64,000 nucleotides of DNA from Sulfolobus sp. S-194 (GTDB taxonomy: Archaea; Thermoproteota; Thermoprotei_A; Sulfolobales; Sulfolobaceae). The position numbers and the translations under genes were made by a program. Where the stretch lies: positions 2,507,501 to 2,571,500 of the forward strand of contig NZ_CP035730.1 of NCBI RefSeq assembly GCF_012222305.1. The letters are read 5' to 3'. Shown here piece by piece: positions 37,120 through 46,779 of this stretch; within the stretch, counting starts at the first letter, position 1; each line of letters opens with the position of its first letter. Below the pieces are notes generated by a model. The model saw nothing but the letters and a program-made list of their open reading frames with translations, had not been told where the DNA came from and ran no database searches.

Positions 37120-38220
37120 ATGACTGAAAATAAGGGATTATTTGTATTACTTGATGAGATTATTCAAAAATATGTTAAAGATTATTTTAGTGTTATAGTA
37201 AAAAATTATGAAAATCAAGAAAAAGATGAAGCCGTCTTAGGCGTAAAAGATAAAGAAATCGTTACGGAAGTCGATGTAATAAGGAGGGAAAATGAGGTTG
37301 TTTACGCAATTGATGGAAGTAGTCGAAGTCTAATATCAGCTGGTGGAATAATTTCTATAAATACTCTGGCAATATCTTCATCAATCTATCCTATATTAGG
37401 AGTTTATCCTTCCCTTTTCGGATTACCTTCTTTACCTATAAAAAAGCCCTTTATAGGACTAGCTTCTTCTAATCCTATAAAGGGTAAGATTGAACCATTT
37501 TTATATTCTTCTAATTCTTTTTTTACTTCAGTTTCTCTTACCGGTGAGCCATTTTTATCTATACAAGAACCAGAAAGAATAGAAACAGAGCTAAGAAGTA
37601 TCCTTGAGACAGAAGGACTTAAAATTACAAAGGATAAAGGGTTAACAATAATCGATGGCCCCTTATTTCCTTCAAATATTTACTTGCCAGAAAAAGTAAG
37701 AGAATATATAGTCAAGGAGAGAATAAAAATTTTAGATGAAAAATATGTGGGAGTAGTAAAAAGACTTGACAAGTCTAATCTCTTAGTCAATACTCTAAAA
37801 GATAGTGAAGAGTTCATATCAAAGTATAAAATAAATCCTAGGAGCTTCTTGTCTGATGAAGCTTTTCTATTCCAGTTAATTAGGTTTAACTATAATCCCC
37901 CTTATCCAATTATATCAATAGGCCCGCTTATAAGGGAAATTGATAAAATTAGATACTATGTAAATTATTTAGTTATCCCATATCATAAATATTTACCTAA
38001 ATTTTCGATATTAAGGATAGAGTCGTTAAATAAAAACGCATCAAATATTGTTGCCTCTTTGCCATTTTCTAATGATGGAATACCTAAAATACTGTCTATA
38101 GCAGATAAAACAGCTAAAGAACTTTCTAGTGGTATTATAAAATATATTCTATATTCTATTGATAGAATAGGGCTCCAAGAAAGTTTTAAGAACAAATTTG
38201 AGGTGTATGATATTGTCTGA
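37120..38220 (+). CDS. NurA-like nuclease (paralogue)
   Basis: 366 residues. The NurA fold motifs are AIDGSSRSL (Asp65 to Arg69) and TIIDGPLFP (Asp179), with the late YLVIPYHKYLPKFSILRIE block. NurA is a 5'-3' DNA nuclease that works with the HerA translocase in end resection. The canonical archaeal locus also carries mre11 and rad50; they are not here, so this is a second, paralogous pair. The catalytic aspartates are present. The 3' end overlaps herA by 8 bases. Confidence 0.75.
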   Translation: MTENKGLFVLLDEIIQKYVKDYFSVIVKNYENQEKDEAVLGVKDKEIVTEVDVIRRENEVVYAIDGSSRSLISAGGIISINTLAISSSIYPILGVYPSLFGLPSLPIKKPFIGLASSNPIKGKIEPFLYSSNSFFTSVSLTGEPFLSIQEPERIETELRSILETEGLKITKDKGLTIIDGPLFPSNIYLPEKVREYIVKERIKILDEKYVGVVKRLDKSNLLVNTLKDSEEFISKYKINPRSFLSDEAFLFQLIRFNYNPPYPIISIGPLIREIDKIRYYVNYLVIPYHKYLPKFSILRIESLNKNASNIVASLPFSNDGIPKILSIADKTAKELSSGIIKYILYSIDRIGLQESFKNKFEVYDIV

Positions 38221-40030
38221 GGACTTTATATCTTCAGTAAAAGATAAGATGGAAAAAGCTAAAGCTTTGGCTATAACGCTAGGAACTATCATAGGTAGAG
38301 TAGCAAAATATATTCCAAATAGAATTGATGAAGAAAATAATATTGTAAATATAATCTTAGACGCTCAGACGTATTATAAGTATCCATTTCTAGGAAGGAT
38401 AGGAATTCTTTTAGGAGCTATTGACATTAAAACCCTTTATTTTATCCTTTTGAGAGTAGTTGGTTATGAGCGAAGTGACGTATCATCATTATTATTTTCA
38501 GATTCGCCCTTGCTCTCAGTAAATGAGACAAATGATGAAGAACCAAGTTCATTAGTATCGAACGTTGTAATTAAGTGCGAAATGCTAACTAAAATAAACG
38601 TTCTTGAATCTACAGAACCAGAAGCAGCAGATATAATAATTGAACCACAGTCACCTGTGATTTTACCTAACCCAGATATAATAGAAAGGGCTTTAGATAC
38701 TAATAGGGGTCTTCTAAGACTAGGCTTTCTTGATTCTCCAGAAAATAAAATCAAAGTTAGTATTAGCTTGGATGATCTCAATTACCACATGTTAGTTTTA
38801 GGGACTACTGGTGCCGGAAAAACGTCCTTTGTAAAAGATCTAATAGCTGGAATATATAAAGTCACTGAAGATACAAAAGTTTTTATATTTGATGCAACTG
38901 GTGATTATTATCATCTCTTTTTGCCTCCAGATAAGAGTAATAAGTTAGTGAATGAAAGTCTTTCTATGTTTGAGAATTTATATTCTAGAATCAATGATAT
39001 AAAATTAGGGATTATATATCCTGTCTCTAGAAAATGGCTAAAGAAATACACAGATGGCAAAAAGGATTTATTATCTATAACTTCCTCGTACTATAAGCTG
39101 TATGTAGAACCAATTATAAATTATCTTAAAAGGAAAGGCTTTAACTTTTATATATCCGTTAATCCTGGGAGTATTGTTATTAGTAATAGTGAATGGAAAG
39201 CAGAAACTCATATCTTCCCCTTTTATTTTAGATTTAACGATGTAAAGAAATTAATACATAGGTTAAATCCGTATTTTTCTGAGCAAGCAACTCAATTTCT
39301 CAAAATATTGATAAAGAAAAAAGGAAGCGAATTCAACTCTTTAGATGATTTAATAGAAGCTATGAATACTGATGATATAGAGAAGCTTAGTATACACAAA
39401 AGTACAAAGGAAAACATCATACGAGGTTTATACTTACTAAAAGAAACTGGATTATTTGATGTAGGCGTAAAAAAAGAACCCTTAAAGAAAATATTGCAAG
39501 ATTCTCATAAGCTATTGGTTCTAGATTTATATAATAGTGAATTAGATGATTTTTCCCAAAAAATAATATCATATTATTTTCTAGATAAGATATTCGAACT
39601 TAGAGAGCTTAATATGAAGAAGGGCAATCTTAAGGACAGATTAGTCCTCATCATTGATGAGGCTCATAAATTTTTCCCATCGAGTAAGGGTAGTGAAGAT
39701 GATGCAAACTATGTTAAAAGAGTAGCAGGAAAAATATCAACAATGATGAGACTTGGAAGAAGGAGAAGAGTGGGTTTTATTTTCTCTACGCATAATCCCA
39801 ATGATCTTTCTGATATAATTGTGCAATTAGCAAACACTAAGGTGATTTTCAGAATTAAGCCTGAGGTAGCTGAAAATTTAGGATTATCGAGGAGCGATGC
39901 GAAAATTTTAAGCTGGGAAAAAAATGGCGTTGCATATTTATTATCTCCATGGTTAAGAGAGGGAAAAATTAAAATACGAGTTCCAGTACCACCTCCTTTA
40001 GGGCATTACGATTTATCTAAGGCTGGTTAA
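38213..40030 (+). CDS. HerA-like DNA translocase ATPase (paralogue)
   Basis: About 605 residues. An N-terminal HAS-barrel-like region is followed by the FtsK/HerA ATPase core: Walker A GTTGAGKTSF (about 197-206), Walker B LVLIIDEAHKFF, and MMRLGRRRRVGFIFSTHNPND with an arginine finger. The ATPase appears competent. GAGGTG at 38200-38205 is seven bases before the TTG start, so TTG 38213 was preferred to the ATG at 38207. It would form a hexamer that pumps DNA and stimulates the NurA-like protein encoded just upstream. Confidence 0.85.
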   Translation: MSEDFISSVKDKMEKAKALAITLGTIIGRVAKYIPNRIDEENNIVNIILDAQTYYKYPFLGRIGILLGAIDIKTLYFILLRVVGYERSDVSSLLFSDSPLLSVNETNDEEPSSLVSNVVIKCEMLTKINVLESTEPEAADIIIEPQSPVILPNPDIIERALDTNRGLLRLGFLDSPENKIKVSISLDDLNYHMLVLGTTGAGKTSFVKDLIAGIYKVTEDTKVFIFDATGDYYHLFLPPDKSNKLVNESLSMFENLYSRINDIKLGIIYPVSRKWLKKYTDGKKDLLSITSSYYKLYVEPIINYLKRKGFNFYISVNPGSIVISNSEWKAETHIFPFYFRFNDVKKLIHRLNPYFSEQATQFLKILIKKKGSEFNSLDDLIEAMNTDDIEKLSIHKSTKENIIRGLYLLKETGLFDVGVKKEPLKKILQDSHKLLVLDLYNSELDDFSQKIISYYFLDKIFELRELNMKKGNLKDRLVLIIDEAHKFFPSSKGSEDDANYVKRVAGKISTMMRLGRRRRVGFIFSTHNPNDLSDIIVQLANTKVIFRIKPEVAENLGLSRSDAKILSWEKNGVAYLLSPWLREGKIKIRVPVPPPLGHYDLSKAG

Positions 40031-40031
40031 G

Positions 40032-40424
40032 ATGAGTGAATTAGCAGTTTCGTTAAGAAAAATGAAAAGTAAAGGAGATAAAGAAAGTGTTTTACGGTTC
40101 TTAAGAGAGATAATGAAATTAATCCCTCCTTCAGATGATTTTGGTATCTCTCTATCAAAAAAAGGAGTTCATGAGTATGTTCTAGATAGGAACGGCGTTG
40201 TAGTTATTTCATTGTCAGAAGATGAATTTTTACCTTTTTTCTCAGCTAATCATAAAAGAATAGAGCTAGATAAAATACCTGATGATGTATTAAGAGATAT
40301 AAAAGTAAATTGGAAAAATATACTAGATCAACTGAGAGATTATGTATTAGAGTATGCTAAGTTAGATAAAAAATATTTAAAAGTAGCTGATGAAATAAAT
40401 GGTGTTTTATTTGAGAATCTATAA
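40032..40424 (+). CDS. hypothetical protein in the NurA-HerA-like cassette
   Basis: 130 residues, acidic and helical with a central beta pattern (GVHEYVLDRNGVVVISLSEDEFLPFF). No family is recognised. It begins one base after the herA-like stop and runs into the next gene, so it is co-expressed with the translocase. It could be a partner or regulator of the complex; that is inference from position. Confidence 0.65.
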   Translation: MSELAVSLRKMKSKGDKESVLRFLREIMKLIPPSDDFGISLSKKGVHEYVLDRNGVVVISLSEDEFLPFFSANHKRIELDKIPDDVLRDIKVNWKNILDQLRDYVLEYAKLDKKYLKVADEINGVLFENL

Positions 40425-41340
40425 TACTAAGGTAACAACTAAAAGGCTCATTCATTATGAAAATACTAATTTCTTAGGTAGATTGCATGGAGGAGATATG
40501 CTGAATTTTCTTGTAGATACTGGAATGATTTCGGCAATGAAAGTGGCTAGAGGTTTAGCTGTAATAGCCTCAATTGATGATGTTGTATTTAAAAAACCCA
40601 TAATGCTAGGTGATATAATAGATATTGAGGCTGAAGTAGATTACGTAGGTAATACTTCAATGGAAGTGTCTATGAGGGCTATTAAGGTAGACGAAGTATT
40701 AGTAGAAGCTTTTGCTACATATGTTAAGGTTGATGAATTTCTAAGACCAACTATTGTAGAGAATAAAGTTTATGCAGAAAGTAATGAAGAGTTAGAAAGG
40801 TATAATAAAGCATTAAAAAGAAGGCAAGAAAGGGCGGAAAATATTAAGGATAGATTAAGAAAGAGATATGATACCTCAGATCCTACATATGGGTTAAGGT
40901 ATAGAACTGAATCAACGTATTTTGTAACTCCAGATATGACTTATGATGGAAGAATAATTTCAGCTGGCAAATTGCTTAAATTAATGGATGATATTGGTGG
41001 TGCATTATGTCTCAATTATATATCAGAAGAAGGTGCGGTAGTTACAGTCTCTATTAATAGCACTAGCTTTTATACTCCCATAAGACTTTCAGATATTATA
41101 AAAATAAGAGCTGGAATTTCTTATGTAGGTAGCACTTCTTTTGAAGTGATACTAAATGTGATAAGATTAGATCCTAGGAATTTTGTAGAAGAGCACGTAA
41201 CCACAGCATATTTTAATTATGTTAGAATAGATAAATCCGGAAGGCCAACTAAGGTAAAGGAATACACTCCAATAACAGAAAGAGAAAAACAAGCATATCA
41301 AGAAGCTATAGAAAGGCGTAAAAAATTTCTTAAATCATAA
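40411..41340 (+). CDS. double-hotdog acyl-CoA thioesterase
   Basis: About 309 residues, two hotdog domains in tandem. Repeat 1 has ENTNFLGRLHGGDMLNFLVDTGM, KKPIMLGDIIDIEAEVDYVG; repeat 2 has DMTYDGRIISAGKLLKLMDDIG, TPIRLSDIIKIRAGISYVG. This arrangement matches cytosolic acyl-CoA hydrolases of the BFIT/ACOT type. In repeat 1 the catalytic pattern is intact; in repeat 2 the GG is changed. It could use ATG 40399, GTG 40402 or TTG 40411; all overlap the preceding gene and the last is used. Function with fatty or isoprenoid acyl-CoA is unknown. Confidence 0.8.
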   Translation: MRIYNTKVTTKRLIHYENTNFLGRLHGGDMLNFLVDTGMISAMKVARGLAVIASIDDVVFKKPIMLGDIIDIEAEVDYVGNTSMEVSMRAIKVDEVLVEAFATYVKVDEFLRPTIVENKVYAESNEELERYNKALKRRQERAENIKDRLRKRYDTSDPTYGLRYRTESTYFVTPDMTYDGRIISAGKLLKLMDDIGGALCLNYISEEGAVVTVSINSTSFYTPIRLSDIIKIRAGISYVGSTSFEVILNVIRLDPRNFVEEHVTTAYFNYVRIDKSGRPTKVKEYTPITEREKQAYQEAIERRKKFLKS

Positions 41341-41455
41341 TCCTACTTTCCAATAATATATCCACTTTCATTAAGATTGTTATTTATAAATCAAAGAAAA
41401 TTAGCTTTACTTAAGTTAAGTTAGATTTATACTAATATATACGTAAATGATTATG

Positions 41456-42445
41456 ATGAAAGCCTTAATTTTTGAGAAATCAGGAATTGAAAACCTAAAA
41501 ATATCTAATGTAAAAGAACCAACCTTAGGTCCACACGATGTCCTTGTAAAAGTAAAAATGGCTGGAATTAATCCTATTGATTATTTTGTAGTCAACTATA
41601 TACCAGTAACTCCTATGCCACATATCCCTGGTGCAGAAATATATGGTGAAGTCGTTAAAGTGGGGGATCACGTAAAAAGTATAAACATAGGTGATAAGGT
41701 AGTAGTGTACAATAGAGTATTTGATGGAAAGTGCGATATGTGTCTACAAGGTATGGAACAATTATGTAGAAATGGTGGAATAATTAGCATAATAACTAAT
41801 GGTGGTTTTTCGGAGTATTTTTCTGTTTCAGAACAGAATCTTGTAAAAGTTGAAGGGATTAATGACGAGATAGCTGCAAGTTTACCAGTAGCTGCATTAA
41901 CTGCTTATCATGCATTAAACTCTGTACAAGTATTTGGAAAAACTGTAGTAGTTTTCGGTGCTAGTGGAAATACTGGACAATTTGCAGTTCAATTTGCTAA
42001 AATGATGGGAGGTTATGTTATCGCAGTAAGTAACAAAAGTTGGGTTAAAGAATTTGGTGCGGATGAAGTAGTTAGTTATGATAAGGTGGAGGAGAAAGTG
42101 AAAGAACTGACTAATGGAAGAATGGCAGATATAGTTATAAATTCGGTTGGATCATCCGTTTGGGGTAAAAGTCTATCACTTCTAGGGTTAAATGGAAAAC
42201 TCTTGTTCTTTGGAGGTATAACAGGTAGTAATGTAAGTTTAGATTTAGGAGTAATTTACGGAAAACATGCTAGCTTATTAGGAACTACAGGAGGTAACAG
42301 GAAGGAGTTAGTAGAATTAGCATCTATGGCTAAGAAATTGAAAGTAAAAGTATGGAAAGTAACAAAACTGGAAGAAGGAAAAGAAGCCTTAGAGGATTTG
42401 TTTAACAAAAATAGAGATGGAAGAATATTAATAAAAATTGAATAA
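41456..42445 (+). CDS. MDR-family oxidoreductase lacking the catalytic zinc site
   Basis: About 329 residues with the MDR (alcohol dehydrogenase-like) fold and NAD(P) loop VFGASGNTGQFAVQFAK. The structural zinc loop is kept as DGKCDMCLQGMEQLC, with Asp in place of the first cysteine. The catalytic zinc ligands are missing: the usual Cys position reads NPID and the GHE loop reads GAE. That is the pattern of quinone reductase-like or enoyl reductase MDRs. The start at the fourth Met codon suits a TATA at 41426-41433; ATG 41447 and 41453 are alternatives. Confidence 0.85.
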   Translation: MKALIFEKSGIENLKISNVKEPTLGPHDVLVKVKMAGINPIDYFVVNYIPVTPMPHIPGAEIYGEVVKVGDHVKSINIGDKVVVYNRVFDGKCDMCLQGMEQLCRNGGIISIITNGGFSEYFSVSEQNLVKVEGINDEIAASLPVAALTAYHALNSVQVFGKTVVVFGASGNTGQFAVQFAKMMGGYVIAVSNKSWVKEFGADEVVSYDKVEEKVKELTNGRMADIVINSVGSSVWGKSLSLLGLNGKLLFFGGITGSNVSLDLGVIYGKHASLLGTTGGNRKELVELASMAKKLKVKVWKVTKLEEGKEALEDLFNKNRDGRILIKIE

Positions 42446-42461
42446 AAAATATTTTTATTTT

Positions 42462-44804
42462 TTACTCCCAATAACCAATAGTTGAAGAAGTTGTAGTTGA
42501 TGAAGAACTCGAAGTTGTAGTTGATGAGGTAGAAGTTATAGCAGGCATTGTTAATATCCATGGCACTGGTCTAAAGAATGTTAAGTTCACAACTATTCCA
42601 TTTCCGATTATTATTGGATCTTTAAATACATATCCACTTGATAACCAAGTCCACATAGTGGTTGATTGTGAATCTGATGTTATTACAACTGTTATCCATG
42701 GTTGTGTAGAGTATAGTTTAGTAGTTACTTGACCATTTATTGCATAGGCAAAACCTAATATTGGGGTTTGTCCATTCGGTGCGTTAGGTAGATTGTTTAA
42801 CTGATAATAGATTATTGAGAAGTCATATGTCTTTAATGTTGTATTAGATGTTGTGTTTATTATATATGATCCAGGTTTGATTATAGTTATAATGTTTCCT
42901 GCGAAGACTACTCCTCCTTCAGTACCATTTATCTGATAAGTATATGCAACTACTGGATTCATACCGTATACTGGGCTTACACTAACACTTGCTGGCATAG
43001 GTGATTGACCTACTGGCGTTTGTGAGGCTTCAAATATCCATATTACTGGTTTAAAGAATTGTATGTTTGCTATTACTCCATCTCCATATAACCAATGATC
43101 AGCGAATTTGTAACCTCCACCAACATATACTGTTCCATTAAATGTACCTCCAAACCATGTCCATGAAGTCCATGTGTCAGTTGCCCCTAACACTATAGTA
43201 ATTGCAGGCGATGGGGATTTTGTGGCAGTAACTAGCTCCCATGCCGGTGTGATTTGTCCATTAATTGCGAATGCAAAAGCATATAGTGGTGTGTAGGACG
43301 TGTTAGGTGGTGCGTATACTCCTTCCATACTAAATGTTATTACAGAGAAGTTGTATAATGATAATGTCTGATTAGTCATTGAATTATAAGCATAAGTACC
43401 AGGCTGTATTGTAACAATTATATTACCGTCAGCAATTACAGCACCTTTTGTCGCATTAACGGTTACTGTACTTTCACTATTTACTATAAAGGTAGCTGGT
43501 CCTAATGGGTAATAAATTGTATCTGAGGCTATTGGGACCATTTGTACGTTCCATACCTGTTTGACTATTTGCCACATACTATCAGTTGAGTTATACACGA
43601 AGTAAGTAGTTACTATTGAATGCATATCATAAATTGCTGGGAAACCAGGTTGACCTTGATTTACGAATCCAAATATAACCGTATCATTAACTGTTAATGT
43701 AGCATTAGCTCCAGATGGTGATAAATTAATTTGAACTATGGGTGGTACTGCCGTTCCATTAGGTAATAGATTCTGTAAGTATTCTAATACAAATATAAAG
43801 TAACTATCCCATGTACTAAAGAAGCTTTCTATATTTGATAATCCTTGGTATGTTCCGGCCTTTAACCCTGGTGGTAAAGTACCATTAATTATAAGGGTTG
43901 CTGAGGGTGAGAAGTATGTTGCTATAACATTTGGTGGAAATTCTGCACCTAATGCATTTATCTCATATAAGTATTCTTCCAATACCTGATTAGACTGTAA
44001 TATATGTTGCGAAGGATAGCCAGCTATTACTGTTGATGGCGGCACTTCATTTCCTTTCCACATTAAACTTGTAATATATGGTACTCCATGTATGTATTGT
44101 ACTATAATTGTGTTAGATGCATTGAATACTTGTAGATATATTGGATCATTAGTCGGTGCTACAAAATACTGTACTACATCAGTTATTTCATATGTATTAT
44201 TACCTAATGCTGTAACTGTAGGTAATGCAGTAGTATAGAAGTAAACAGTTTCATATGTAGAGAAGAAGTCAGACAACCAAGTAGAGTTAAATGTTGAAAG
44301 CGAATAAGTTCCAGGGAATGGTACACCTTCTATTGTTGCTGTGAAGTTTGATGCTAAGAATGGGGTAACATCGTTGGGATTCTCAATTGCAATACCATCA
44401 TAAAATAGCATTACGACATCTAATGCAGCACCTTCTTTTCCAGAAGTTGTTTTAGCTGCTTGTAATTGAGATTCTAATATACTTATATTATGTTCAGCTT
44501 CCATATACAGAGTTTGATACATGCTAAGTAGTGATTCGTTTCCTTTCAAGTATGTTAAAAGTGTATTGTACATTGATTCTAATGCAGTATAATTCTTAGA
44601 TAATTGAGAATATTTTGACTGTAGTGACATATATTGATTGCTTAGATTCATATAGGTAGATGAAAGTGAAGATAACGAAGAATAGGATGATTGTAGTGCT
44701 GAGTATTTTCCAGATATAGTTGAATATTCATAAAAACCTACTGCTGCAACTATAAGTAGTATTATAACTACTACTGCAAATATTATGTTTGAAATCCCCT
44801 TCAT
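42462..44804 (-). CDS. large coiled-coil surface protein with duplicated extracellular domains
   Basis: 780 residues. N-terminal membrane helix (about 6-27), then a Ser/Leu/Tyr heptad coiled coil (about 30-120), two NTF2/SnoaL-like domains (about 125-255 and 268-425), and two related beta domains (about 430-605 and 610-757). The last two share FAFAINGQ/FAYAINGQ, TWTSWTWF/TTMWTWL, IQFFKPVIWI/LTFFRPVPWI. A Ser/Thr run precedes the end IGYWE. Many glycosylation sequons occur. The helix anchors a stalk with a head outside the cell, like a reversed S-layer anchor SlaB. The function is unknown. Confidence 0.7.
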   Translation of the reverse strand: MKGISNIIFAVVVIILLIVAAVGFYEYSTISGKYSALQSSYSSLSSLSSTYMNLSNQYMSLQSKYSQLSKNYTALESMYNTLLTYLKGNESLLSMYQTLYMEAEHNISILESQLQAAKTTSGKEGAALDVVMLFYDGIAIENPNDVTPFLASNFTATIEGVPFPGTYSLSTFNSTWLSDFFSTYETVYFYTTALPTVTALGNNTYEITDVVQYFVAPTNDPIYLQVFNASNTIIVQYIHGVPYITSLMWKGNEVPPSTVIAGYPSQHILQSNQVLEEYLYEINALGAEFPPNVIATYFSPSATLIINGTLPPGLKAGTYQGLSNIESFFSTWDSYFIFVLEYLQNLLPNGTAVPPIVQINLSPSGANATLTVNDTVIFGFVNQGQPGFPAIYDMHSIVTTYFVYNSTDSMWQIVKQVWNVQMVPIASDTIYYPLGPATFIVNSESTVTVNATKGAVIADGNIIVTIQPGTYAYNSMTNQTLSLYNFSVITFSMEGVYAPPNTSYTPLYAFAFAINGQITPAWELVTATKSPSPAITIVLGATDTWTSWTWFGGTFNGTVYVGGGYKFADHWLYGDGVIANIQFFKPVIWIFEASQTPVGQSPMPASVSVSPVYGMNPVVAYTYQINGTEGGVVFAGNIITIIKPGSYIINTTSNTTLKTYDFSIIYYQLNNLPNAPNGQTPILGFAYAINGQVTTKLYSTQPWITVVITSDSQSTTMWTWLSSGYVFKDPIIIGNGIVVNLTFFRPVPWILTMPAITSTSSTTTSSSSSTTTSSTIGYWE

Positions 44805-45577
44805 TTTAGGTCAAAGTTACATCATATTTTACTATTTTTAAACTTTTACCCAAAATTACAACGTATATGTTATGATGTTAGCGTTCAGTTTTAAATTTGC
44901 TAAACATAGGTATCCCTATAAAAATTACATATGATTAAATTCGAATATTTTGAAAGGCTTAAGGAGTTAATAAATAATATGGTATCTTTAAAATTGATAC
45001 ATATGATACTTTATTACTATATAGTTTATATTAAAAACTCTACTTATCCTTTTTCTTAAGTTATTAAAGGAATATATGTGAAAATATTGCCGATACTTGT
45101 ATACTGAGTAAGTAAAATCTCTATAGAGAGCAGACACTAAGACAATATGTATGTATACGTTAGTTAGATTTTTAGCTAATTGATGAGACTATTTAGGATT
45201 CAACCTTTAATTGAGGTGTTTTTTGAACTAGTCCTATCGATTTTATATTCAAGTGACTTACAAGGTATGATGGGACATAACCTAGAGACAGTTGATGAAT
45301 AAACTGATTTAGGCTAGTAGTATTTCTGTTTCTGTTGTTTTAACGTCTAATTTCTTTTGGAATTTTCTATTAGCTCTTAGTCTATTCTGCTATTTCTAAG
45401 TAGAACAATTCTGTGATATTTAGGTGTCTAAAAGTAAAATGATAGTTATAGAGGTATTTTATATGTTTCATCGGTTTGCACTACATAATCTAACAGAGAC
45501 GTAGCTTGTTATCTCATTTTGTTAAAATAGAATAAAAATCTTAAAAACCTCATAAGTATCAAAAATTCATAATTATA
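44805..45577. other. 773-base non-coding gap between surface protein and MFS genes
   Basis: Both flanking genes are on the minus strand and the gap is AT-rich with stops in all frames. The only run with a start is 45183-45302, 39 codons beginning MRLFRIQPLIEVFF, with no recognised homology. No box motif, tRNA or clear inverted repeat was found. The MFS promoter should lie downstream of it, near 46690. It could be the remains of a decayed gene. Confidence 0.3.
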
Positions 45578-46684
45578 CTAGATTTTTATGTTTAATCTTT
45601 TGTTTAAGAAGTCTAGCCATAAGAAAAAGGATAAGGAGAAGCCAAAGAATCCCATAAAGTAAGCTTGTGAAATATTGTTATTTGAAACTAATGCAGTTAG
45701 TGCACTACCTCCAGCTGAGGCGAAGCTTTCACCAGCGTTAAAAATGCCTAAAATTGCTCCTCTATTTTTCTGAAGATTTTTAAATATAAGTGAAAAGAAG
45801 GATGTGCTATATAGAGGATATAATGAGCCAAAGGTTATAAAAGGGATAAATATAGAATCTGAAATATTAATTTTTAAAAATGTTATTAGACTCATGAATA
45901 TCATTATAATACCTCTTAAACTCATAACTAGAAAACTGTAGTAAATTTCATTTCCTTTTATGATTTTTACCGATTTGTTATACATGAATTCATTTATTAT
46001 ATACAGAAACGTATAACTTAAGAAATAGATATATTTAGGGATTCTAAACAAAGTGAGTGTAGGTATATATGTTACATAAAATATCTCTGCTGATAAATTA
46101 AACATAGAGAAGGAGATTAAAGCTTCATATAGGTCTTTTATTGCTTTACTTTTCTCTTTCTTATCCTCTCTAATTTCACCTTTATATCTGGGTACAAATA
46201 TAATGTTAAGTACTAAGGCAACTAGAAATAGAATGAGCATTATTCTAAAATCAGAAATTAATGCTCCTAGTAAACTTCCTATTATATTCCCTGCTAAGGA
46301 AAGTTGCGAAAGTCTCACATTTCCTAATACAGTTTTTTCAGCTTCTAATTGTTCTAAAAGTAAGACAGAATATAATGGTCCGTCAAGCGCTGAGAAAAAA
46401 CCTAAAATTGTATATCCTATTACTCCTAAACTCGTTTTAAGTATTAAGTAAGATATAATCATTCCAACGCTAGGTAATAATATGAAGAAGGAATACCTTT
46501 CTTTGCTTTTATCTATTATAACGCCCCAAATATAAGATCCGATACCATTAGCTATGTTATTTAATGTTATACTTAGCCCTAATAGTACCATAGAGTGTGT
46601 ATTCTGATACAGAGAAATAGGATAAAGCAATGATAACATTGTTAAACCTGCTATAATAAATGTCTGTCCTACGAAATACTTCAC
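45578..46684 (-). CDS. major facilitator superfamily transporter
   Basis: 368 residues, about 11-12 membrane helices. The loop 2-3 motif of MFS appears as GSYIWGVIIDKSKERY (about 49-64), and a later NAGESFASAGGSALTAL segment resembles the second half. It probably exports or imports a small solute; specificity unknown. It is shorter than usual (400 residues or more) because the loops are brief. Divergent from the ArsB-like gene. Confidence 0.82.
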   Translation of the reverse strand: MKYFVGQTFIIAGLTMLSLLYPISLYQNTHSMVLLGLSITLNNIANGIGSYIWGVIIDKSKERYSFFILLPSVGMIISYLILKTSLGVIGYTILGFFSALDGPLYSVLLLEQLEAEKTVLGNVRLSQLSLAGNIIGSLLGALISDFRIMLILFLVALVLNIIFVPRYKGEIREDKKEKSKAIKDLYEALISFSMFNLSAEIFYVTYIPTLTLFRIPKYIYFLSYTFLYIINEFMYNKSVKIIKGNEIYYSFLVMSLRGIIMIFMSLITFLKINISDSIFIPFITFGSLYPLYSTSFFSLIFKNLQKNRGAILGIFNAGESFASAGGSALTALVSNNNISQAYFMGFFGFSLSFFLWLDFLNKRLNIKI

Positions 46685-46779
46685 AAAAATTTAGCTTGTA
46701 AATAAGGGTTATAAGGGAAATTGCTCTTTAACGTTTAATTTTCAGATACCCTTTTTAGTCTTTCATAGCTACTTATCTT

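Noticed and set aside
45183-45302. 39-codon ORF in the long gap before the MFS gene
   Set aside because: No recognisable motif, no promoter and a length expected by chance in AT-rich DNA.
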